This document shows, in pieces, positions 1-5,141 of a DNA stretch of 8,177 nucleotides. Under the pieces are notes generated by a model that saw only the letters and a program-made list of their open reading frames with translations, ran no database searches and was not told where the DNA came from. Each line of letters opens with the position of its first letter. Position 1 is the first letter of the stretch. Source of the stretch: QHWK01 sp035315685 (GTDB lineage Bacteria > Acidobacteriota > Vicinamibacteria > Vicinamibacterales > CAVVIG01); the NCBI GenBank assembly GCA_035315685.1, contig DATFXR010000528.1:1-8177 (forward strand), written 5' to 3'. Position numbers and translations under genes: made by a program.

Positions 1-375
1 CAGCTTGCGGTCGACCGGGAGCGGCGGCTTGAGCCCGACCAGCTCGATGAAGGTTTCGCCGCGCACGTACTCCATCGCGATGAACGGCAGGCCGTCCTGC
101 TCGCCGACGTCGTAGATGGTGACGATGTTCGGATGGCTCAGGCAGCCGGCTGCGCGGGCCTCGCGCGAGAACCGGTCGCGCAGTTCCTCGGTGTCGAACG
201 AGCGCTTGAGGACCTTGACGGCCACGTAGCGTCCGATGCGCGGATCCCGCGCCCGGAACAGCGTGCCCATTCCGCCCTGGCTGATCAGGTCGAGGACTTC
301 GTAGCGCCCGAAGTTCTTTGGAATCTTCACAACTGTGCCGGCCGCGAGACGTCCGGGGAGTGACTCACTATACAT
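1..375 (-). CDS. Serine/threonine protein kinase, N-terminal part (runs off window)
   Basis: The first 125 codons of a Hanks-type Ser/Thr kinase are visible; the C-lobe lies beyond position 1. The reading gives a glycine-rich loop ISQGGMGTLF (residues 31-40, with Ser32 in place of the usual first Gly), the ATP-anchoring lysine in VAVK (Lys54), the alpha-C glutamate in FSREARAAG (Glu72), HPNIVTIYDVG (81-91) and a hinge MEYVRGE (101-107). These are all in canonical order, so the ATP-binding lobe looks functional. Members phosphorylate Ser/Thr on cytoplasmic targets, and many carry C-terminal sensory domains, which cannot be judged here. Start is uncertain: ATG at 375 has no Shine-Dalgarno and is followed by a non-family-like stretch. 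GTG at 330 (reading VKIPKNFGRYEVL) sits just before the kinase fold, and a TATAGT hexamer at 372-367 would fit as its -10. The gene is divergent from the binding-protein gene, 52 bp away by the longer start. Confidence 0.93.
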   Translation of the reverse strand, partial: MYSESLPGRLAAGTVVKIPKNFGRYEVLDLISQGGMGTLFRARDPRIGRYVAVKVLKRSFDTEELRDRFSREARAAGCLSHPNIVTIYDVGEQDGLPFIAMEYVRGETFIELVGLKPPLPVDRKL

Positions 376-427
376 CGGCGCTGTGCGAAGAGCCTGTGGT
401 ACTCTCCGCTCGACGCGGTCTCCATCC
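364..427. promoter_or_regulatory. Divergent promoter region between kinase and binding-protein gene
   Basis: This short divergent spacer must hold the start signals for both genes. A TATAGT hexamer at 372-367 on the minus strand matches a -10 box and would serve the kinase if it starts at GTG 330. A TACTCT hexamer at 400-405 on the plus strand has the TANNNT pattern and would give a leader of about 16 nt before ATG 428. No convincing -35 boxes and no Shine-Dalgarno were seen for either gene. The calls rest on hexamer similarity only. Confidence 0.25.
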
Positions 428-1294
428 ATGTCGAAATTCATCATCGAGCCGCATTTCCGTCTTCAGGAATGGGTCGCCGAGGAAAAGGGTTACTTCCGCG
501 ACGAAGGCCTCGATTACGTCTTCCAGGAGATGGTCCAATCGACCGAGGGGAGCATTCACGACAAGGGCGACCGGATCGGCGCCTTCCAGTCGTTCGAAGA
601 GGGCCGCAAGTCCGACATCAGCTGCGCCTGCCACTGGACGGTCGACATCGCCGCCGCCAGGGGGCATGGCCGGCTCTATCCCGACGTGTATTCGGTCGCG
701 CCGGCGGGCGTCTTCGTGCGTGCCGATTCAGAGCTGCGTACACCCGACGATCTCGCCGGCGTGCCGATCTCGGTCGGCTACCAGTCGGGCAGCCACTACG
801 CCACTATTCAGGCGCTGGAACAGTATCTGCCGCCGGGCAGGATCGCGTTGAATTTCGCCGATGGCATGCTGTTCGGCCGGATGGAAAAATTCATCGACGG
901 CCGCTCGCCCGCCTGCGCGCTCTTCAGCGGGCCGTACTATTTCGCCGAGCAACTGGGCTTCCGCAAGATCCTCGATGCGACGTTCGTCATCGCCACCATG
1001 ATCACCGGGCAGCCGGACGCCGATGACTTGAGGAAATTCTTCCGTGCGCTCCGCCGCGCGCAACGCGACATCGACCTGAGGCCCGAGCTGTACACCCGGC
1101 ACTATCTCAAGGAGTTCCCGCACCGTTTTCACTCGCGCATGGACACGCGCCGCTGGGGACCAGGCGAGCGCTTGGTGTTCGAGCCCTACACACGCGAGGT
1201 ATTCGACGAAACGGTGAAGTGGATCGGGGAACACGGCATCTTCGACGCCGGCGCCGGCGCCTGCAGCTACGACCGGGCCGTGGCGCAAGCCTGA
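428..1294 (+). CDS. NMT1/THI5-like (SsuA-type) solute-binding-fold protein without signal peptide
   Basis: A 288-residue protein with the type-2 periplasmic-binding-protein fold of the nitrate/taurine ABC-transporter binding proteins. The visible hallmarks are an early LQEWVAEEKGYFRDEGLDY (12-30, the 'becomes ligand when near a more active enzyme' helix of NMT1-like proteins), RTPDDLAGVPISVGYQSGSHY (about 104-124, the hinge-crossing strand and phosphate-loop-like GSHY) and FRALRRAQRDI (205-215) near the C-terminus. In-frame upstream codons to 335 exist, but ATG 428 (MSKFIIEPHF) is chosen because the fold begins there and the upstream part overlaps the kinase gene. There is no signal peptide or lipobox, which is odd for a transport component, and no permease or ATPase gene lies next to it. 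A SCACHW motif (65-70) and a SPACALFSGPYYF stretch (160-172) are distinctive. It may be a cytoplasmic sensor, a binding protein exported by another route, or an enzyme on this fold, as in HMP-P synthases. The ligand is unknown. Confidence 0.8.
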   Translation: MSKFIIEPHFRLQEWVAEEKGYFRDEGLDYVFQEMVQSTEGSIHDKGDRIGAFQSFEEGRKSDISCACHWTVDIAAARGHGRLYPDVYSVAPAGVFVRADSELRTPDDLAGVPISVGYQSGSHYATIQALEQYLPPGRIALNFADGMLFGRMEKFIDGRSPACALFSGPYYFAEQLGFRKILDATFVIATMITGQPDADDLRKFFRALRRAQRDIDLRPELYTRHYLKEFPHRFHSRMDTRRWGPGERLVFEPYTREVFDETVKWIGEHGIFDAGAGACSYDRAVAQA

Positions 1295-1331
1295 CGCGGT
1301 CGATGATCCGACGTTGTTTTGAAACGCGCTC

Positions 1332-1749
1332 TCAGTCCTTGAAAATCGCGGCGAGCGACACGGCGAGTCCCGGGATCAGCGGCGTCGTCAGCGTCGCGCC
1401 GCCGTGTGCTCGGTGAACCGATCTCGACGACGAGGTCCGGGGCGCCGCGGGCCCAGTCTTTGAAAATCGAGTCGCGGCGCTCTTTGGCTACGTACAGCAG
1501 GTCGGGTTCGACCACGTCGTGCTTCGAGAGGATGACGTCGAGTGGAAAGCCAATCACTTCACCGACGGGGTGCGTCTCGAGATGAATGCGCAAGGCGAAG
1601 AACAGGTTGCCAACGATTCGCTGATGCCGCGTCACGGGGCTCGGCGTCACGTAGTGCTCTCCGTCGATCAACTCGTGCCGCCGCCCGTCGTCGGGAAACA
1701 GCAGGAAGTCGTCGTGGGTGAGCTTCACGCCAGGATTGGCGGGCTTCAT
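1332..1749 (-). pseudogene. Uma2-family (PD-(D/E)XK-fold) protein, broken by internal deletion and frameshift
   Basis: The Uma2 family (DUF820) comprises restriction-endonuclease-fold proteins of about 185-200 residues, often in many copies per genome, with poorly known roles. The N-terminal two thirds are intact: ATG 1749 preceded by a perfect GGAGG seven bases upstream, THDDFLLFPDDGRRHELIDGE (11-31), EPDLLYVAKERR (81-92) and APDLVVEIGSPSTRRRD (103-119). The acidic residues Asp83 and Glu109 are present. Right after the SPSTRR motif the expected K-x-x-x-Y and 'REYW' segment is missing. The family-like C-terminus (LTTPLIPGLAVSLAAIFKD then TGA) appears at once in another frame and ends at 1332. 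About 45-55 codons therefore appear lost around 1391-1404, including the catalytic lysine. The original frame instead runs on into unrelated residues to about 1267. An alternative in-frame start is ATG 1767. A sequencing or assembly error cannot be excluded but would have to remove over 100 bases. Confidence 0.8.
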
Positions 1750-1769
1750 CGTGTCGCCTCCGGACATGC

Positions 1770-1835
1770 GCTCATTGTAGCGGCGTCTGCGGCGAGATTT
1801 GTGCCAGGGCACGTCGTGTGTTTTTCCTGCCGTTC
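1770..1835 (-). promoter_or_regulatory. Promoter region of the Uma2 gene, shared layout with the 5032-5098 promoter
   Basis: On the minus strand a TACAAT hexamer (1779-1774) matches the -10 consensus at five of six positions and lies 24 nt before the SD-supported ATG 1749. Its surroundings read CTACAATGAGC, identical over 11 bases to the promoter of the secreted-protein gene at 5038-5028. Upstream, at 1835-1813, lies an A-rich block (GAACG..GGAAAAACAC..GAC) that nearly matches the one at 5098-5078. No clear -35 box was found. Confidence 0.4.
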
Positions 1836-1859
1836 GCGTGCGGACGCCCCCGCCTGCGC

Positions 1860-1904
1860 GCAGAATCTGCAAACTGGCAGATGTTGAGTCATGTCAGAAT
1901 CTGC
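1860..1904. repeat. Paired CAGAATCTGC repeat, possible operator upstream of the methyltransferase
   Basis: CAGAATCTGC occurs twice, at 1861-1870 and 1895-1904, 34 bp apart. The first copy extended by one base is a perfect odd-centred palindrome (GCAGA-A-TCTGC); the second has one outer mismatch. A TGAGTCA palindrome (1885-1891) lies between them. The pair sits in the divergent Uma2/methyltransferase spacer about 42-85 bp before ATG 1946, a reasonable place for a repressor or activator site. No regulator can be named. Confidence 0.3.
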
Positions 1905-1945
1905 GCGGGAAACGTGATGCTGTACCGGCGTCCGCCGGCAAGCCG

Positions 1946-2797
1946 ATGACCGACGACCCGCTCATCCGGGACATCTCCGATACCGCGCGCTGGGTCGCGG
2001 TCTACCGCGCGCGCGAGACCGATCGAGCCGACGCGATCTTCAAGGATCCGTTCGCGCGCGCGCTCGCCGGCGAACGCGGCGAACAGATCGCCGGCGGCCT
2101 GCCGTTCTTCAGCGAGAACGCCTGGTCGATGATCGCGCGGACCTACCTCTTCGATCGCTTCGTGATGCGGCTCGTGAAGGCCGGAGTGGATCTGATCGTC
2201 AACCTCGCCGCGGGACTCGATGCGCGACCGTATCGGATGGAGTTGCCGGCCTCGCTGCGCTGGGTGGAAGTCGATCTGCCGGAGATCCTCGACTACAAAG
2301 CGCAGGTGCTCGCGGATGCGAAACCGACGTGCACGCTGGAGCGGATTCCGCTCGATCTGTCGAACGCGGACGCGCGCCGCGGCCTGTTCGATCGCCTCGG
2401 CCGCAGCACCACGCATGCGGCGGTGCTGACCGAGGGCCTGCTGATCTATCTGATGGCCGGCGACGTCGGGGCGCTCGGCTGGGATCTCGCGCGGCAGCCG
2501 TCGTTCCGCCACTGGATCGTCGACATCGTCTCGCCGGGGTTGATGCAGATGCTGAGGCAGCGCGCCGGCGAACACATGATGGACGCCGGTGCGCCGTTCC
2601 TGTTCGCCCCGCCCGAAGGGCCGCCGTTCTTCTCGGTGTACGGCTGGACGCCGGTCGAAGTGAAGTCGATTCTGAAGACCGCCGGCAAGCTCGGACGGCT
2701 TCCGTTGACCCTGCGCATGTTGTCGCTGCTCCCGGAATCGACCGGTCGGCAGGGCGATCGGCCGTGGTCCGGTGTCGTACTGCTGCAGCGCCGCTGA
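1946..2797 (+). CDS. LCM/TIGR00027-family class I SAM-dependent methyltransferase
   Basis: A 283-residue methyltransferase of the leucine carboxyl methyltransferase-like family (PPM1/LCMT; bacterial TIGR00027 group), which is usually 260-310 residues long and methylates carboxyl or hydroxyl groups, often on small molecules. Visible motifs are SDTARWVAVYRARETDR (11-27, the family's N-terminal helix), NLAAGLDARPYRM (86-98, SAM-binding motif I with the diagnostic AGLDARPY), WVEVDLPEILDYKAQVL (106-122, acidic post-motif I that holds the SAM ribose) and VLTEGLLIYL (160-169, motif IV). The C-terminal YGWTPVEVKSIL (232-243) is also typical. No truncation is evident. ATG 1946 is chosen because the conserved region starts just after it; it lacks a strong Shine-Dalgarno. 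A 10-codon ORF at 1917-1949 with a GGGA upstream ends with its TGA overlapping this ATG (ATGA), so re-initiation is possible. The substrate is unknown and no biosynthetic neighbours are present. It is transcribed alone between a divergent and a convergent gene. Confidence 0.9.
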   Translation: MTDDPLIRDISDTARWVAVYRARETDRADAIFKDPFARALAGERGEQIAGGLPFFSENAWSMIARTYLFDRFVMRLVKAGVDLIVNLAAGLDARPYRMELPASLRWVEVDLPEILDYKAQVLADAKPTCTLERIPLDLSNADARRGLFDRLGRSTTHAAVLTEGLLIYLMAGDVGALGWDLARQPSFRHWIVDIVSPGLMQMLRQRAGEHMMDAGAPFLFAPPEGPPFFSVYGWTPVEVKSILKTAGKLGRLPLTLRMLSLLPESTGRQGDRPWSGVVLLQRR

Positions 2798-2852
2798 CGC
2801 TGCGATCGCCGCGGTTTCCCGACGCGATCGCAGCGTGATCCACGGTCACGCT
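2797..2852. terminator. Two overlapping, mutually exclusive hairpins between convergent genes
   Basis: Hairpin 1 has perfect 13-bp arms at 2797-2809 (ACGCTGCGATCGC) and 2824-2836, with a 14-nt loop, starting at the last base of the methyltransferase stop codon. Hairpin 2 has perfect 7-bp arms at 2832-2838 (AGCGTGA) and 2846-2852, with a 7-nt loop, and reaches into the Crp/Fnr stop codon (2853-2851). The two share 2832-2836, so only one can form fully at a time. Neither strand shows a U-tract after the stem. A bidirectional transcription-stop or 3'-end-protecting role is inferred from position between convergent genes. Confidence 0.6.
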
Positions 2853-3540
2853 ACGACTGCGCGACGGTTTCGAGCGCAGCGCGGTTGACCAGGACGAACC
2901 CGTCCTTGTCCGTGCGGACGATGTCGTCCTTGCCCCAGCGGCTCATGATCCGGATCGAGGTCTCGATCGTGGTGCCGATCGTGTCGGCGAGCTCCTGCCG
3001 CGACAGCGCGAGAGGAATGAACGTGCCGTCCGGGCGCGGCTGGCCCATGTCGTTGGCAAGCTTGAGGAAGAAGCGCGCGAGCCGTCCCTCGATGCGGCCG
3101 CCGGTCACCTCCGCGAGGCGATTGGTCAGCTCGATCATCCGGTGCGTGAGTCCGACCAGCAGTCCACGCACGAGCGATGGCGAGGTCTCGAGCAGGGTGA
3201 AGAACGCCTGGCGCTGGATGACGAGGCAGGTGGTCGGCTCGAGCGCGACGGCGCTGGCGGGATACGGACGCGATTCGTAGACGGCCACGGCGCCGACCGG
3301 ATCGCCGGGGCCGAACAGTTCGAGGATCACGTCGGTGCCGCGCGCAGTGGTCTTGAAGACTTTGACGTGGCCGGTCAGCACCGTATAGAGCAGGTCCGAC
3401 TCGTCGCCCTCAGTGAACAGCGATGCGCCCTTGTCGAACGAACGCACGGAACTGACCGCCGCAACGCGCTGCCGATCGTCGGGCCTGAGGCGGCGAAACA
3501 GCACACTCTGGCGAACCCACTCTCCAACGTCGGCGGCCAT
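2851..3540 (-). CDS. Crp/Fnr-family transcriptional regulator
   Basis: A 229-residue regulator of normal family length. The N-terminal cyclic-nucleotide-binding-like beta-roll covers roughly residues 12-110 (LFRRLRPDDRQRVAA, then FTEGDESDLLYTVLTGHVKVF). A dimerisation helix follows (about 115-145), then a winged helix-turn-helix from about 150, with the core LSRQELADTIGTTIETSIRI (179-198). In the phosphate-binding cassette the CRP-type GELG and RSA signature residues are replaced (GAVAVY, then PYPASA), so canonical cAMP binding is doubtful. Only one cysteine (Cys105) is present, so an Fnr-type 4Fe-4S cluster is also unlikely. In the recognition helix Glu193 and Arg197 keep the family's DNA-contact positions. 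The ligand or signal is unknown. The gene lies 22 nt after the secreted-protein gene and is probably co-transcribed. It also has TATGAT eight bases before its ATG and no Shine-Dalgarno. Confidence 0.93.
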   Translation of the reverse strand: MAADVGEWVRQSVLFRRLRPDDRQRVAAVSSVRSFDKGASLFTEGDESDLLYTVLTGHVKVFKTTARGTDVILELFGPGDPVGAVAVYESRPYPASAVALEPTTCLVIQRQAFFTLLETSPSLVRGLLVGLTHRMIELTNRLAEVTGGRIEGRLARFFLKLANDMGQPRPDGTFIPLALSRQELADTIGTTIETSIRIMSRWGKDDIVRTDKDGFVLVNRAALETVAQS

Positions 3541-3548
3541 ATGAGCGA

Positions 3549-3554
3549 ATCATA
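3549..3554 (-). promoter_or_regulatory. -10-like TATGAT of Crp/Fnr gene, candidate leaderless start
   Basis: TATGAT matches the -10 consensus at five of six positions. It lies between the stop of the secreted-protein gene and ATG 3540, with exactly eight bases (3548-3541) before the ATG. A transcript from it would start at or next to the start codon, and no Shine-Dalgarno is available. No -35 box is evident. The hexamer falls in a 22-nt spacer, so chance occurrence cannot be ruled out. Confidence 0.35.
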
Positions 3555-3562
3555 CCGTCCGC

Positions 3563-5023
3563 TCACCGTTTTCCGATCGGCACCAGGCGTTCGAGCTGCG
3601 CGTAGACCCACAGCGCGGGATGATGCGCGTCCTCGAACGCGCGGAGAATCTGCGGGCCGTCGTCGCTTCGCGAGAGCACGAGCAGGTGGTTCACGAACGC
3701 GAACCACAGCGGCTCTCCGTCCTTGTCGTCGTCCTTGTGGCGGAGGAACTCGACGAACACGCCGATGGTTTTCGTGCGCAGCTTCGACGGAGGCACGAGA
3801 TCGAGCAGCGCGACGTAGAGGGACGCCTTCTGAAAGAAATAGTCGCGATCGGTCGGCTCGCCGTTGCCGGTCCACTGCTCGACGTCCACCAGCACGCGCT
3901 CGGCCTGATGCTGCCATTCTTCCGTCTGGCGCACCTTCAGCGGCAGCGGCGCGACGCCCGTGCCGCGCAGATCGATGGCCGCCTGCCGCAGGCGCATCGC
4001 CGCGCCCGTCTGCCAGTACGGCTCGAAGCGCGCCGCGCCGAGCAGGTGTGAGGGAAGCAGCGAGGTGCCGTCGATCGGGCGGATGTAGAGCTGCATCGCC
4101 GTCCGCACCAGGGCGGTGTTGAATGCCGCCGGCGTCATCGACTCGGTGATGCTGTCGGCGCAGCGCGCGCCCTTCACCTGCATGACGACGTAGGCGCGCA
4201 GCGTGTCCATCAGGAAATACGGGTTGACACCGAGCTTGCCGAACGCCACCGCAAGGTCGGCGCTGCGCGACACGATGTCGGTGGCCGACGCCGAGAAGCC
4301 GCGCGCGTCGTGCGCACCGGTCTCGAGCATGTAGCCGTAGATCGATTCGAGATACGCCGCCTCATCGCCGCGGGGCTGAAAACGGATCAGGGCGCGCGCC
4401 ACCGCCGGAAACTCACTCGGCAGCTGCGCCCGCCACAGAAAGAGCTCGAGAAAGCGCAGCGCCTCGGCGCGATCGACGAACGTCATGCGCGCAACCAGGC
4501 TCAGCGCCGAGTAGTACTCGTCGACCGCCGGCACCAGCAGCTCGTCGCAGGACGCCGGACTCGGATCGAGATCGATCCACTCGAACAGCTCGCGCGCAGC
4601 GGGGCCGTCGACCAGGGCCATCATCTGCGCCGCACGCGCCTGCAGCGACACGCGGTTCAGCGACGTCGCATACGCGAGCAGGCGCGCGCCTTCCTTCGTG
4701 TCGGGCGGCACCGGCTGGGGCGTCGATCGCCGGTACGGTTCGCCTGCGCTGTAGGCGCGGAAGAACGCCTCGGTGAGCAGCTCGCGCTTCCACTCGCGAT
4801 CGGTCACGCGTGGAGACGAGGCGATGCGGATGAGAGCGTCGGCGGCGAGCTCCGGCGGCAAGCCCGCGGCGCTGCTCGCGACCACTTCGAGACCAGGATC
4901 GCGATGCGACTGAGGCTGGCCCTGAGACTGTGCGGAACGACGGGTACGTGTTTGCCCGTGAAGGTCGGCGCTGACGATCAACAACGCCGCACATACGAGA
5001 CAGGTCGCTCGCCGAACGAACAC
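3563..5023 (-). CDS. Large secreted protein of unknown function
   Basis: A 486-residue protein I do not recognise. It starts with a clear Sec signal peptide: basic MFVRR, hydrophobic ATCLVCAALLIVSA, and a likely cleavage after LHGQ (about residue 24). A short Gln/Arg/Ser-rich linker to about residue 45 follows. The rest is rich in Ala/Leu helices with many charged residues and looks alpha-helical throughout, possibly helical repeats (for example ARLLAYATSLNRVSLQARAA and AEALRFLELFLWRAQL). There are no further obvious membrane segments, no lipobox, and no catalytic motif I can name. Isolated DDDKDGE in the C-terminal third could bind a cation but is not a convincing EF-hand. The start is GTG 5023, chosen because it gives the signal peptide. 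An ATG at 5033 is in another frame. There is no Shine-Dalgarno, but TACAAT lies eight bases upstream. The Crp/Fnr gene follows after 22 nt, so the pair is probably co-regulated. Confidence 0.85.
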   Translation of the reverse strand: MFVRRATCLVCAALLIVSADLHGQTRTRRSAQSQGQPQSHRDPGLEVVASSAAGLPPELAADALIRIASSPRVTDREWKRELLTEAFFRAYSAGEPYRRSTPQPVPPDTKEGARLLAYATSLNRVSLQARAAQMMALVDGPAARELFEWIDLDPSPASCDELLVPAVDEYYSALSLVARMTFVDRAEALRFLELFLWRAQLPSEFPAVARALIRFQPRGDEAAYLESIYGYMLETGAHDARGFSASATDIVSRSADLAVAFGKLGVNPYFLMDTLRAYVVMQVKGARCADSITESMTPAAFNTALVRTAMQLYIRPIDGTSLLPSHLLGAARFEPYWQTGAAMRLRQAAIDLRGTGVAPLPLKVRQTEEWQHQAERVLVDVEQWTGNGEPTDRDYFFQKASLYVALLDLVPPSKLRTKTIGVFVEFLRHKDDDKDGEPLWFAFVNHLLVLSRSDDGPQILRAFEDAHHPALWVYAQLERLVPIGKR

Positions 5024-5027
5024 AGCG

Positions 5028-5098
5028 GCTCATTGTAGGTCAGGTGAGTCGGGTGGGTCGCGCAGGTCGGGTACGCAGTCGTGTTTTTCCCGTCGTTC
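5028..5098 (-). promoter_or_regulatory. Promoter region of the secreted-protein gene, candidate leaderless start
   Basis: TACAAT at 5037-5032 is a near-consensus -10, with eight bases (5031-5024) before GTG 5023. The immediate context CTACAATGAGC (5038-5028) is identical to that upstream of the Uma2 gene. About 40 bases further upstream, 5098-5078 reads GAACGACGGGAAAAACACGAC, differing from the Uma2-side block by two substitutions and a 2-base indel. The stretch between the two is filled by 9-bp tandem repeats, and no clear -35 box is seen in it. Confidence 0.45.
5038..5073. repeat. Four degenerate copies of a 9-bp tandem repeat
   Basis: On the plus strand the units are GGTCAGGTG, AGTCGGGTG, GGTCGCGCA and GGTCGGGTA, approximating GGTCGGGTG, with GTC recurring every nine bases (5039, 5048, 5057, 5066). 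The array lies directly upstream of the TACAAT hexamer, where a -35 box would be expected. Confidence 0.6.
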
Positions 5099-5105
5099 CC
5101 GGAGT

Positions 5106-5123
5106 GTCCGGCCTCAGCCGGAC
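5106..5123. terminator. Hairpin downstream of the PRC-barrel gene
   Basis: Perfect 7-bp arms GTCCGGC (5106-5112) and GCCGGAC (5117-5123) enclose a 4-nt loop. On the minus strand it starts 18 nt after the PRC-barrel stop codon. No U-tract follows, so it is at best a weak intrinsic terminator; it may instead be part of the repeat or promoter block that continues to 5078. Confidence 0.4.
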
Positions 5124-5141
5124 TCACATGGTCCGCGTGGT

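Noticed and set aside
335..427. In-frame N-terminal extension of the binding-protein gene
   Set aside because: It overlaps the divergent kinase gene and encodes Arg/Ser-rich residues unlike a signal peptide; the conserved fold begins at ATG 428.
1333..1469. 16-bp near-repeat (CAGTCYTTGAAAATCG at 1333-1348 and 1454-1469) as the cause of the Uma2 deletion
   Set aside because: Both copies are still present and the frame junction lies between them, so recombination between them cannot explain the loss. Both simply encode Ile-Phe-Lys-Asp.
2803..2831. GCGATCGC as a cyanobacterial HIP1 sign
   Set aside because: The two copies are the arms of one hairpin and I noticed no others; gene content does not suggest a cyanobacterium.
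4310..5038. Long plus-strand open frame of 242 codons
   Set aside because: It is antisense to the secreted-protein gene, is rich in Arg/Gln/His as typical for shadows of GC-rich genes, and resembles no protein family.
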